NCBI GenBank assembly: GCA_905236875.1
Contig: CAJOQT010000056.1
Span: 1 to 44,978, forward strand
Reading direction: 5' to 3'
DNA length: 44,978 nucleotides
Source of the DNA: an uncultured Prevotella sp.
GTDB taxonomy: Bacteria; Bacteroidota; Bacteroidia; Bacteroidales; Bacteroidaceae
Part shown: one piece after another, positions 34,074-40,785 of the stretch
How positions within the stretch are numbered: the first letter of the stretch is position 1
How the letters are laid out: each line of letters starts with the position of its first letter
Position numbers and translations under genes: made by a program
Notes under the pieces: generated by a model
Databases searched by the model: none
The model's input: the letters and a program-made list of their open reading frames with translations, nothing else
Told to the model about the DNA's origin: nothing

Positions 34074-34146
34074 CGCGGAGTGGAGCAGTTGGTAGCTCGC
34101 CAGGCTCATAACCTGGAGGTCGCATGTTCGAGTCCTGCCTCCGCAA
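34074..34146 (+). tRNA. Initiator tRNA-fMet (anticodon CAT)
   Basis: A complete cloverleaf of 73 bases: acceptor CGCGGAG with CTCCGCA, so the first pair is C-A, the mark of a bacterial initiator. The D-loop is GCAGTTGGTAGC. The anticodon stem CCAGG/CCTGG carries CAT at 34107-34109, and the T-arm is ATGTTCGAGTCCTGC. The discriminator is A; CCA is not encoded. It has its own promoter and terminator. Confidence 0.95.
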
Positions 34147-34149
34147 CTA

Positions 34150-34178
34150 AAAAGCAACCTTCGGGTTGCTTTTTTTGT
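34150..34178 (+). terminator. tRNA-fMet terminator
   Basis: GCAACC (34154-34159), TTCG loop, GGTTGC (34164-34169), then a run of T; a perfect UUCG-loop hairpin extended by A/T pairs. Confidence 0.92.
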
Positions 34179-34209
34179 TGCTCAGGACTCGACCATGCTC
34201 CCGGTCGCA

Positions 34210-34249
34210 GTTCTTGCGTCCCTTCGGTAGCAAGCGGCAAAGCCGAGCG
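34210..34249. repeat. Hairpin element beside the tRNA (family A)
   Basis: GTTCTTGCGTCCCTTCGGTA then GCAAGCGGCAAAGCCGAGCG. The right end abuts a second copy of the tRNA 3' end. Confidence 0.85.
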
Positions 34250-34268
34250 CGAGTCCTGCCTCCGCAAC
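34250..34268 (+). repeat. Duplicate of the tRNA-fMet 3' end
   Basis: GAGTCCTGCCTCCGCAAC, preceded by C, repeats the tRNA 3' part at 34129-34147, 19 bases identical, and is likewise followed by A-rich sequence and a terminator. The 34147-34505 gap holds this duplicate, two terminators, one hairpin element and a promoter, but no gene. Confidence 0.8.
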
Positions 34269-34300
34269 AAAAAGAAGCCCGATTTGTCGGGCTTTTTTGT
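34269..34300 (+). terminator. Second terminator after the tRNA duplicate
   Basis: AAGCCCGA (34275-34282), a TTTG loop, TCGGGCTT (34287-34294), then TTTT. Confidence 0.88.
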
Positions 34301-34406
34301 GCGACGTGGTTTACCTGCGTTGGTCGCAGTTCTTTGACTTTCCCCCTTGATTTATGTTAACAAAAACGTGAATGGTCGGCAAAATTTGCTGAAAAGCGTT
34401 AAAAAG

Positions 34407-34438
34407 TTTGGCTGGTAAGGATAATTGCCGTACCTTTG
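34407..34438 (+). promoter_or_regulatory. Promoter of the lysozyme-like gene
   Basis: TTTG (34407-34410), a 20-base spacer and TACCTTTG (34431-34438). Confidence 0.8.
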
Positions 34439-34505
34439 TGCGCGATAACAATAGTATGGCGCTGAATGTCTCGTGGCGAGACGGCTGTACTTAAAAAGGA
34501 AAAGT

Positions 34506-34997
34506 ATGATGAGAACAGTAAAGATTGTTTTATTGACAGTATTTATGTTTAGCATCATCCCAACCGAGGGTTCAACATCGGGCCCCACCCTTCTGACCTC
34601 AGTGCTACCAGAAGACATAGAGCCAGAAGAGGGGATGACTGAAGAAGTAAGCTCATCTGATGTAGATTGGAACGCTGTGATGGATGCTATCATCCAGGTG
34701 GAGAGTAGGGGCAACGCCCGTGCCGTGAACGGCAATCAGGTAGGAGCCATGCAGATTACTCCCATTTGTGTTCAAGAGTGCAACACCATCCTCAAAGGGC
34801 GGAACCAGAGTAAGCGTTACACGCTCAACGACCGCTACAGCGTAAAGAAGTCCAAAGAGATGTTCATGATTATCCAATCTTATCACAATCCCGGTAACGA
34901 CGTAGAAGTTGCCATCCGTTCCTGGAACGGTGGTCCTCGTTACTCAAAGAAACGCACTCAACGTTATTATGAGCGTGTGATGAGCGAAATGAAGTAG
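34506..34997 (+). CDS. Small secreted lysozyme-like (lytic transglycosylase-type) protein
   Basis: The 163-residue protein has a signal peptide (about 1-24) and an acidic linker (EDIEPEEGMTEEV). A compact SLT-like domain follows: WNAVMDAIIQVESRGNARAVNGNQVGAMQI, where Glu66 is in the position of the catalytic acid of Slt domains. AIRSWNGGP near residues 137-145 is the typical later motif. The domain is shorter than full Slt70-type enzymes. I set the start at ATG 34506 (two ATGs in tandem) after AAAAAGGAAAAG. Peptidoglycan cleavage is likely but untested. Confidence 0.82.
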   Translation: MMRTVKIVLLTVFMFSIIPTEGSTSGPTLLTSVLPEDIEPEEGMTEEVSSSDVDWNAVMDAIIQVESRGNARAVNGNQVGAMQITPICVQECNTILKGRNQSKRYTLNDRYSVKKSKEMFMIIQSYHNPGNDVEVAIRSWNGGPRYSKKRTQRYYERVMSEMK

Positions 34998-35020
34998 AAG
35001 ATTATTTCATTCTTATTTAA

Positions 35021-35061
35021 AAAGCGCGAGCAGTCAACCGACTACTTGCGCTTTCTTGTTT
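35021..35061 (+). terminator. Terminator of the lysozyme-like gene
   Basis: AAAGCGC (35021-35027) pairs with GCGCTTT (35048-35054), with an inner AGTC/GACT stem; TCTTGTTTT follows. Confidence 0.75.
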
Positions 35062-35066
35062 TCTCC

Positions 35067-35534
35067 TTATGGGATGGAGTCACATACCAGCGACGCAGCA
35101 TACTCGCAGATTTTCTCCAGACCTTCTCCGCTCGGTGTGGCATTGTCGCCCGACGAATAGATCTTCCCTTGCTCAAACACTGCCGAGAAATGCCACATGT
35201 AGCCGTCAAGTACCCTAAATATGGGTTTGTACATCTCCTTGTACTTGTACATCTTTTCTTCCGTGATGATACGTACAAACCCATCGACTTCCTCCGCTGT
35301 CAGCTTCTTCTGCAGCAGCGGACCGTACGGCTCTTTCTTGGCACGCAGCATCACGTCGCCGTTTGCCTCCGTTGTCAGCTTTACCTCATACTGGCGCTCG
35401 GACCTCATTGTGCTCCGCCTATATTCCAGCTTCAGCAGTTTTCCCTCAGGCATCGTCTGAAACGCTGAACAGCCGCCGAACATCGCTCCCATCATGCTAC
35501 CGATCACTCCTGCCATTACACTTTTCCACTTCAT
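35067..35534 (-). CDS. Lipoprotein of unknown function
   Basis: The 155-residue protein starts MKWKSVMAGVIGSMMGAMFGGC; the lipobox FGGC marks a lipoprotein. The mature region has MPEGKLLKLEYRRS, RAKKEPYGPLLQKKL and EEKMYKYKEMYKPIFRVLDGYMWHFSAVFEQG, a pattern I have seen in Bacteroidota hypothetical proteins without a defined role. The start at 35534 is supported by the promoter just upstream; a frame from 35600 begins upstream of the predicted transcription start. Confidence 0.7.
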   Translation of the reverse strand: MKWKSVMAGVIGSMMGAMFGGCSAFQTMPEGKLLKLEYRRSTMRSERQYEVKLTTEANGDVMLRAKKEPYGPLLQKKLTAEEVDGFVRIITEEKMYKYKEMYKPIFRVLDGYMWHFSAVFEQGKIYSSGDNATPSGEGLEKICEYAASLVCDSIP

Positions 35535-35570
35535 AAGTTTATCAAAAATGTTTATGCTTATTTGTTGTTG

Positions 35571-35601
35571 CAAAGATACAAAGTTTTTCTGAACCTTCAA
35601 A
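35571..35601 (-). promoter_or_regulatory. Promoter of the 35067-35534 lipoprotein gene
   Basis: On the minus strand TTTG (35598-35601), a 19-base spacer and TATCTTTG (35571-35578). Confidence 0.8.
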
Positions 35602-35610
35602 TAAATTGAT

Positions 35611-35654
35611 AGCTTTTTTCCCTTTCTCCCCTCCCTTGGGGAGGAGATGGGCTC
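35611..35654. repeat. C/G-rich palindromic repeat, intergenic (family B)
   Basis: AGCTTTTTTCCC, then CTCCCCTCCCTTGGGGAGGAG, then ATGGGCTCT. Confidence 0.75.
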
Positions 35655-35656
35655 TT

Positions 35657-35704
35657 AAAAATCATCGGGAACGGATACACACTGTGTGCATCCATTCCCG
35701 ATGA
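35657..35704 (-). terminator. Long hairpin terminator of the 53-residue peptide gene
   Basis: TCATCGGGAA (35662-35671) pairs with TTCCCGATGA (35695-35704); an inner stem continues through GGAT and ACAC. On the minus strand the hairpin is followed directly by TTTTT (35657-35661). It lies 58 bases past the peptide stop. Confidence 0.82.
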
Positions 35705-35761
35705 ATAAGAACTATTGAGATTCGATGAACCAGTCAATGGTTATAATAAACCGCGACCATT

Positions 35762-35923
35762 TTAAATGTTGTCCTCCTCGTCTTCATCGTCTTCGAAGTA
35801 ACCAGGAGCAAGAGAGTTACCTGCATTACCACCAGAACCATGCATTTTCAGAGAACTCTCCAGTAGCTTTGCTGTCTGAATGCTTACCATGATGATCGAT
35901 GGATTGATATATTTTTTCTTCAT
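35762..35923 (-). CDS. Small acidic-tailed peptide gene, 53 residues
   Basis: Frame of 53 codons plus TAA: begins MKKKYINPSIIMVSIQTAKL, then LESSLKMHGSGGNAGNSLAP, then GYFEDDEDEEDNI. It has a good ribosome site (AAGAAAGGAAC, 5 bases before the ATG) and its own terminator. The pattern (basic MKKxY start, PxxxxV, a Leu/Ser turn, a Gly-rich middle, an acidic end) resembles small Prevotella and Bacteroides peptides that are common but uncharacterised. No export signal or membrane segment is present. A regulatory or precursor-peptide role is a guess. It follows the starch-binding gene on the same strand. Confidence 0.7.
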   Translation of the reverse strand: MKKKYINPSIIMVSIQTAKLLESSLKMHGSGGNAGNSLAPGYFEDDEDEEDNI

Positions 35924-35977
35924 AATTTGTTCCTTTCTTATTATGTTTAACTTGAACTGTTCGTGAGCTTTAGTATT

Positions 35978-36006
35978 GCCGCCACCCGAACCCTTATTCG
36001 GGCGGC
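35978..36006. terminator. GC-rich hairpin after the starch-binding gene
   Basis: GCCGCC (35978-35983) with GGCGGC (36001-36006) and an inner CGAA/TTCG stem. No long T-run follows on the minus strand, so it may stabilise the message rather than end it. Confidence 0.5.
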
Positions 36007-36030
36007 AGCAAATTATTCACTCTTCACTCT

Positions 36031-36132
36031 TTATTCTTCACTTAACAACGACCTTGAGCTTTCAGCTCGAGCTCGCTCACGCTCGATAAAGCATGAGCAA
36101 GCTCTGCTTTATTCTCACTTAATCACGACCTT
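36031..36132. repeat. Duplicated gene end with hairpin insert
   Basis: TTATTCTTCACTTAACAACG + ACCTT (36031-36055) repeats the end of the starch-binding gene, TTATTCTCACTTAATCACGA + CCTT (36109-36132), with one indel and two or three changes. Between them, 36056-36108 is a palindrome-rich insert containing GAGCTCGAGC-type units and ATAAAGCA/TGCTTTAT arms. The outer copy would encode KVVVK and a stop, like a second sorting-tail end. Confidence 0.65.
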
Positions 36133-38427
36133 CTTTCCGTTATGGATATAGAGACCCTTTGTCGGATTCTCAACACGGCGACCAGACAGATCGTAGAAGA
36201 GACCATCGTTCAGTGTACGCTCAATGTTCTGGATGCCAGTAGCTTCGCCATTGATGGCGAGGAACGGAGCCAGTCCATCGGGAGCAGCCAAGAATGCCTT
36301 GTGTGCTGCCAAAGTCTTTTCAGCCTCGCTTGCGCTAGTAACGTTGAGTTTGTAGAAGCCTACACCATCATTACCATTCATAAAGATATATGGAGTGTAA
36401 TTGCCAAAAGTCTCGTCATATCCTGTAATAACATAATTATTGTCACAGCTACCAATCAGCTTGTTGCCAGTAACATCTTGCATTCCTAATTCTGCCTTAT
36501 CGAATGACGGACATACACTGTAGTCTCCAGCATTACCCTTAATCAAGATACCAGTTCCAGCAGGAAGCTGTACGACACCAGCAGGAATCAGAGGATTTGT
36601 GGTTGCATTTAACTTTGTCAATGCTGCGTTACTGCCATCTGCTGCTGTTACAATATAGACCTCAAGACTCTCTCCATAGATTGCATAAGGCTCAGCATTT
36701 GAGTAGGTTGCCCAACCTGCACTGGTAATAGTGGCCTTGTCCATCTCATCACCATTTGCAATTAAGAAGGTACCATTGGTTTGTTCTGCCAAAGCAGTGG
36801 GGTTATAAGCCAAATACACTGATGTTCCGCTAAAGTCACTTGATAATTTCCAAGAATAAGGAGACAAAGCAGATGTTGCACCTGTATAATCCTTGTGGTT
36901 CTCAACTAACCAATTTTCACCGTTAGTTACAGGACGTATCAGCTTGTTCCAATCCACGATAGTAGGATTAGTCGCATCATTCTGATCAATAGCATTGCTT
37001 GGTGCAATGATGAATTCTGTATTAGCAGCATTTCCACCAATCGTAAATACAAAGTATCCGCTAATTGCTACAGTAAGAGGAACAGCTTGATTGTAAGTCC
37101 ATTCTCCTGTGCCTACTTTTGCAAAAAGAACATAGGCCTCTAACACATTCTTGAATGTTCCTCCATCGTAGAATGGCAGATTAGCCGTTTGTTTTCCATT
37201 ATTATTATTAAATATAATGTAATCGGGCTTAATAGTGGATGAGAACTTGTACACATTGTATCCATTGTACTTCTCTTCTTGCAATTCAGTGTCGTCACCA
37301 GGCCATGCTTCTGTCACAGGTGTATCTGTGCCGCCAGTGGTCGTCCAAGCATAAGCTTTGATATTACCCCAGCCTTCACCATCAACAAAGTAATAGGTAT
37401 AAATGCGTGCATCTTTTCCAACGATGTTCAGTGTCCAGCCGGCTGAAGCATCAGTGCTTTCTGTCCATGTAGCAGTAATAGTATAGGTTGTAAAACCTGA
37501 ATTTGCGTGATTCAGTGTGATGTTATCTCCTTTAGTCGAGCCCAGAGTAATCAAAGTGGTAGGAACAGCCGCTACAGTTAACTCCTGAGTGCCGAGCCAT
37601 ATTCCATCATTAATGTTCAGTTTGAAACCCTGATCTACCTCAACTGCTGAAAGATCGAGGGTGCCAGTATATGTAAAGCCTTCAGCGGCTTTGGTTAATG
37701 TAACATTGCTCCAGTCTTCACCACTAATACCATAAGAGAATTTTACAGAAGTAATCTCTGCGATAAGTGGTTCTATAGTCTCAGAAAGTTCCTTAGTGTA
37801 ATTGTTGAATGTGATGGTGACATTGTATGGGCCATCTTTGGGTATAGTGTAGGACTTATTTTCACTAGGATAGTTTTCATCCCAACTATGATTTTTGGCT
37901 ACCTTATATTCATAAGTTCCTGCATAAAGGCTTATGTTTGACTTTGTCAGGGTATAGGTAATGCCGTCAGTTGTTGACAATGCGTAATTACCATTAGTGT
38001 CTGTTATATCCCAAAACTCATCAAAAATGCCACCACTACCTGCGGCAGTCCATGTGTCCGTACTCAGTGAAACGGATATGGCTTTTGTCTCGGAATCAAA
38101 GATGATAGTAACATCATAGGTGCCAGCGGGAAATTCCTTCCCAAAATTATCACCATTATTACCATAACTCTCGTCCCAAGAATGATCTTTACAAACTTTG
38201 AATTCCACCTCCGTTTCTGATGCAAAAGTTACGCCAGTCTTTTGCCAATAATAGACAGATGTTCCTTCGTACTGAGTCATGTCGTTGACTGTTTCCCCAG
38301 GATTAGGATTCCATAAGTTGTCTTCGCCGAATAGAGCGGCATTATTACCTGCCACCGTCCATGTGTCTGCAAACCCATTGGCAGCGAAGGCCATGAGTAA
38401 TGCGATAAGAGTTAGAAATTTTTTCAT
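36115..38427 (-). CDS. Secreted starch-binding protein with sorting-type C-terminus
   Basis: The 770-residue protein has a signal peptide (about 1-20, ending ANGFAD). Two N-terminal repeats of a pullulanase-X-like module follow (FKVCKDHSWDESYG and YKVAKNHSWDENYP; about 21-125 and 126-225), then a third beta domain. A CBM26-type starch-binding module (about 345-435) contains YYFVDGEGWGNIKAYAW and AWPGDD. A large C-terminal part ends with GLFYDLSGRRVENPTKGLYIHNGKKVVIK, a Prevotella-type T9SS C-terminal sorting tail. No catalytic glycosidase domain is seen. It probably holds starch at the cell surface or is released. Confidence 0.85.
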   Translation of the reverse strand: MKKFLTLIALLMAFAANGFADTWTVAGNNAALFGEDNLWNPNPGETVNDMTQYEGTSVYYWQKTGVTFASETEVEFKVCKDHSWDESYGNNGDNFGKEFPAGTYDVTIIFDSETKAISVSLSTDTWTAAGSGGIFDEFWDITDTNGNYALSTTDGITYTLTKSNISLYAGTYEYKVAKNHSWDENYPSENKSYTIPKDGPYNVTITFNNYTKELSETIEPLIAEITSVKFSYGISGEDWSNVTLTKAAEGFTYTGTLDLSAVEVDQGFKLNINDGIWLGTQELTVAAVPTTLITLGSTKGDNITLNHANSGFTTYTITATWTESTDASAGWTLNIVGKDARIYTYYFVDGEGWGNIKAYAWTTTGGTDTPVTEAWPGDDTELQEEKYNGYNVYKFSSTIKPDYIIFNNNNGKQTANLPFYDGGTFKNVLEAYVLFAKVGTGEWTYNQAVPLTVAISGYFVFTIGGNAANTEFIIAPSNAIDQNDATNPTIVDWNKLIRPVTNGENWLVENHKDYTGATSALSPYSWKLSSDFSGTSVYLAYNPTALAEQTNGTFLIANGDEMDKATITSAGWATYSNAEPYAIYGESLEVYIVTAADGSNAALTKLNATTNPLIPAGVVQLPAGTGILIKGNAGDYSVCPSFDKAELGMQDVTGNKLIGSCDNNYVITGYDETFGNYTPYIFMNGNDGVGFYKLNVTSASEAEKTLAAHKAFLAAPDGLAPFLAINGEATGIQNIERTLNDGLFYDLSGRRVENPTKGLYIHNGKKVVIK

Positions 38428-38550
38428 ACTGTTAAAATTTTAATTAGGTATTGTTTGTTGTTGTTCTCTATTCTTTTGTCCCGCAGAAATGAAGGAAACA
38501 GCAGAAATAAATATCTGTTCAATCCGTTTAATCTGTGGTCGCTATCGTCT

Positions 38551-38586
38551 GTTTCAACACGCAAAGGTAGAAAGTTTTGTTGAAAC
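38551..38586. promoter_or_regulatory. Inverted repeat GTTTCAAC-N20-GTTGAAAC around the starch-protein promoter
   Basis: Perfect 8-bp arms (38551-38558 and 38579-38586) flank the -7 element at 38562-38569. A plausible operator for a dimeric regulator. Confidence 0.5.
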
Positions 38587-38593
38587 AACCAAG
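38562..38593 (-). promoter_or_regulatory. Promoter of the starch-binding gene
   Basis: On the minus strand TTG (38590-38592), a 20-base spacer and TACCTTTG (38562-38569). The 5' untranslated leader would be about 128 bases, long for this window. Confidence 0.6.
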
Positions 38594-38888
38594 AATTTGG
38601 GCCATTTTTTTAATATTTTTTTTAGAAGCGGGGAATTCGGGAAGAAAAGCAGCGTAATTCGCCTTGAATTATGCGAGAATTCTCTTCGAATATCGCTGCT
38701 TTACTTAATGACCAAGGTTAGCTGGTTTGCTGACCAAGGTGGTAATTTAGGACTCATTAATGGAACACAAAGGCACAAAGGGGCTGCGCACGGAATGGAA
38801 AACTTCGTGTCTTTGTGTCTTTGTGTTCAGTTACCTGTTCTTGTGCCCAGCCATTAGTGAAATTAGTAAAATTCGTGGTTAAGAATAA

Positions 38889-40052
38889 TTACTTTACCTG
38901 AACGATTTTGGTGGCGGCCTGTTCGCGGTTGCGGCGGTTGGTGACGGTGACCACACTCTGGGCGAGGTTGATGAAGGCGAGGCTGGTCATGGTGTCTGCC
39001 GGGGATTGCAGATCGCCTCCTACGGCGACGGGCTGTCCGCTGTCGCCACTCTCACAGATGCTCTGTACGAGGGGGATCTGTGCAAGCAGCGGGACGTTCA
39101 TCTCGTCGGCCAGCTGTCGGCAGCCTTCCTTGCCGAAGATATAGTAACGGTTCTCCGGCAGCTCGGCAGGCGTGAACCACGCCATATTCTCCACGAGTCC
39201 GAGGATGGGCACGTTCACCTTCTCGTTACGGTACATGTCGATGCCTTTGCGGGCATCGGCAAGAGCTACCTGCTGGGGCGTCGAGACGATGACGGCACCC
39301 GTGATGGCAAGCGTCTGCAACAGCGTCAGGTGGATGTCGCTGGTGCCTGGCGGTGTGTCGAGAATGAAGAAGTCGAGCTCTCCCCAGTCGGCATCGGCAA
39401 TGAGCTGTTTCAGGGCGTTCGTCGCCATGCCTCCGCGCCAGAGCGTCGCAGTGTCGGGAGAGACGAAGAAGCCGATGCTGAGCAGCTTGACACCATATTT
39501 GTCGATGGGCTCGATGAGGTCGCGGCCATCGACGTTGACGGCATAGGGGCGGGCATCCTCCACCTGGAACATCTTTGGCATGGAAGGTCCGAAGATGTCA
39601 CAGTCGAGCAGTCCGACCTTGTAGCCCAGACGGGCCAGGGCGATGGCGAGGTTGGCTGCTACGGTGCTCTTGCCCACGCCGCCCTTGCCGCTGCTGACGG
39701 CAATGATGTTCTTCACGTCGGGCAACAGCTTGCCTACCTCCGGACGGGGCTTCGACTTGTACTCGGTGACTATTTCCACTTCGACGGGTGTCTCAGCGGG
39801 TGAACCGCTGAACACCTTGGCGCAGTGGTATTTAATGGCTGCCTCGGCTGCCTTTACCGTCGATTTGAGGAACGGGTCGGTGTCGCGTGGAAACTCCAGT
39901 ACAACCTTTACCTTCCAAGGCTCGCCCTCGGTTGCGGGGGCGGCTACAGCTGGCGTGTCGGCCACCATGCCGCTCTCCACCAGATTCTTCTTTGTGCCGG
40001 CATACGTTACCGTTGCCAGCGCATCCATGATAAGTTTCGGATATAATGCCAT
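38889..40052 (-). CDS. Mrp/NBP35-family ATPase (iron-sulfur carrier type)
   Basis: P-loop ATPase of the ApbC/Mrp family, which binds and transfers iron-sulfur clusters. An N-terminal MIP18-like domain (about 1-95) precedes the ATPase with the deviant Walker A SSGKGGVGKST (120-130), DCDIFGPSMPK and DTPPGTSD. The C-terminal CxxC found in classical Mrp proteins is absent: the corresponding stretch is NMAWFTPAELPENRYYIFG. In Bacteroidota this is usual, so the cluster-binding site may differ. The last gene before a divergent promoter region. Confidence 0.9.
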   Translation of the reverse strand: MALYPKLIMDALATVTYAGTKKNLVESGMVADTPAVAAPATEGEPWKVKVVLEFPRDTDPFLKSTVKAAEAAIKYHCAKVFSGSPAETPVEVEIVTEYKSKPRPEVGKLLPDVKNIIAVSSGKGGVGKSTVAANLAIALARLGYKVGLLDCDIFGPSMPKMFQVEDARPYAVNVDGRDLIEPIDKYGVKLLSIGFFVSPDTATLWRGGMATNALKQLIADADWGELDFFILDTPPGTSDIHLTLLQTLAITGAVIVSTPQQVALADARKGIDMYRNEKVNVPILGLVENMAWFTPAELPENRYYIFGKEGCRQLADEMNVPLLAQIPLVQSICESGDSGQPVAVGGDLQSPADTMTSLAFINLAQSVVTVTNRRNREQAATKIVQVK

Positions 40053-40089
40053 TTGACTATTTGATCATTTGACGATTTCAAATTTCGTG

Positions 40090-40097
40090 CAAAGTTA
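40090..40097 (-). promoter_or_regulatory. -7 element of the mrp gene
   Basis: TAACTTTG on the minus strand, 37 bases before the ATG. No clear -33 box is seen. Confidence 0.45.
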
Positions 40098-40110
40098 AGC
40101 AATAATTATT

Positions 40111-40167
40111 GGAAATAAAAATAAATGGTGATTTATTTTGTATTTTACTCGGTTTGCACTATCTTTG
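40111..40167 (+). promoter_or_regulatory. Upstream copy of a duplicated promoter
   Basis: TTTG (40137-40140), a 19-base spacer and TATCTTTG (40160-40167). The block of about 36 bases ending here is repeated exactly 85 bases downstream. Confidence 0.65.
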
Positions 40168-40194
40168 ACCTGTTGTCGAAGATAGGCTGCACCT

Positions 40195-40252
40195 CGAAAA
40201 TAAAAATATATGATAATTTATTTTGTATTTTACTCGGTTTGCACTATCTTTG
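40195..40252 (+). promoter_or_regulatory. Downstream copy of a duplicated promoter
   Basis: TTTG (40222-40225), a 19-base spacer and TATCTTTG (40245-40252), 20 bases before the ATG at 40273. A 6-codon leader frame starts at 40257 and its TGA overlaps that ATG. Confidence 0.75.
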
Positions 40253-40272
40253 CAGATGAAAATTGATTTGCT

Positions 40273-40758
40273 ATGACATTTACTGTGATTATTGTTGGAC
40301 TGCTGTTGGTGGTAGCGCTCTTTGCGTTGGTTCTCAATAATGTAAGGAAGCGCAGGCACCGTCGTGGTCTCTTGGAGCAGATACGTGCGACAAAGGACGC
40401 ATTCGTCTTTCTGATTGACAGCTCTTTCGAAGTGAAGGAGACGAACTACTATGTGCTGAACCCCGATGTGGAGCAGAAACCGCCGTATCTGCTGGGTAAC
40501 GTGCTGCATTGCCAGACGGGAACCGACTGCGGAGAGTGTGGGACGGGCTTCTCCTGTAAGACGTGTCCGGTACGCCTCGTCATCAAGAATGCCTTTCAGC
40601 AGAAACACGGCTTCGAGAATGTGGTGGCAACGATGCGCCTCTACGATGATGTCTATAAAGCCCAGACGGTCGATGTGGAACTGAGCGGTGAGCTGGTTTA
40701 TCTGGATACCGAGCAGCTCATGCTGATTAGGGTAAAGACGTTGAGGTCTGGAAAATAA
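40273..40758 (+). CDS. Membrane-anchored PAS-like protein with a cysteine cluster
   Basis: The 161-residue protein has one N-terminal membrane helix (about 3-22, FTVIIVGLLLVVALFALVL), a basic stretch (RKRRHRRG), then a PAS-like domain (DAFVFLIDSSFEVKETNYYVL). A cysteine cluster follows: C80, C86, C89, C95 and C98 in HCQTGTDCGECGTGFSCKTC. Similar clusters occur in PAS sensors, where they may bind an iron-sulfur group or sense redox. There is no kinase or output domain, so it would work with a partner. ATG 40273 follows the duplicated promoter. It is followed by a large lipoprotein gene, which may be cotranscribed. Confidence 0.7.
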   Translation: MTFTVIIVGLLLVVALFALVLNNVRKRRHRRGLLEQIRATKDAFVFLIDSSFEVKETNYYVLNPDVEQKPPYLLGNVLHCQTGTDCGECGTGFSCKTCPVRLVIKNAFQQKHGFENVVATMRLYDDVYKAQTVDVELSGELVYLDTEQLMLIRVKTLRSGK

Positions 40759-40761
40759 GGG

Positions 40762-40783
40762 TTTGAGATTTAAGATTTTAAAG
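40762..40783. repeat. GATTTAAGATTT spacer repeat
   Basis: TTTGAGATTTAAGATTTTAA, related to the in-frame cydA repeat, fills the gap of 27 bases before the lipoprotein gene. Confidence 0.4.
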
Positions 40784-40785
40784 AT

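Larger units (their letters stand above)
38428..38888. other. 461-base intergenic region with two hairpins and one promoter
   Basis: Contains the promoter above, an inverted repeat at 38646-38702 (AAAGCAGCG / CGCTGCTTT, with inner ATTCG/CGAAT) and one at 38763-38828 (arm AACACAAAGGCACAAAG, 16 of 17 paired). AACACAAAG-type and AAATTAGTAAAATTCG spacer repeats are present. The only long plus-strand frame here (38489-38857) is not a credible gene. Confidence 0.6.

Noticed and set aside
34126..34268. Integrative element att sites at the tRNA
   Set aside because: Only about 100 bases separate the two copies and no integrase or cargo is present; kept as a duplication, not called an attachment site.
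38489..38857. Plus-strand frame of 122 codons in the gap before the mrp gene
   Set aside because: It runs through promoter, hairpins and spacer repeats, has no ribosome site or recognisable protein features, and its composition follows the repeats.
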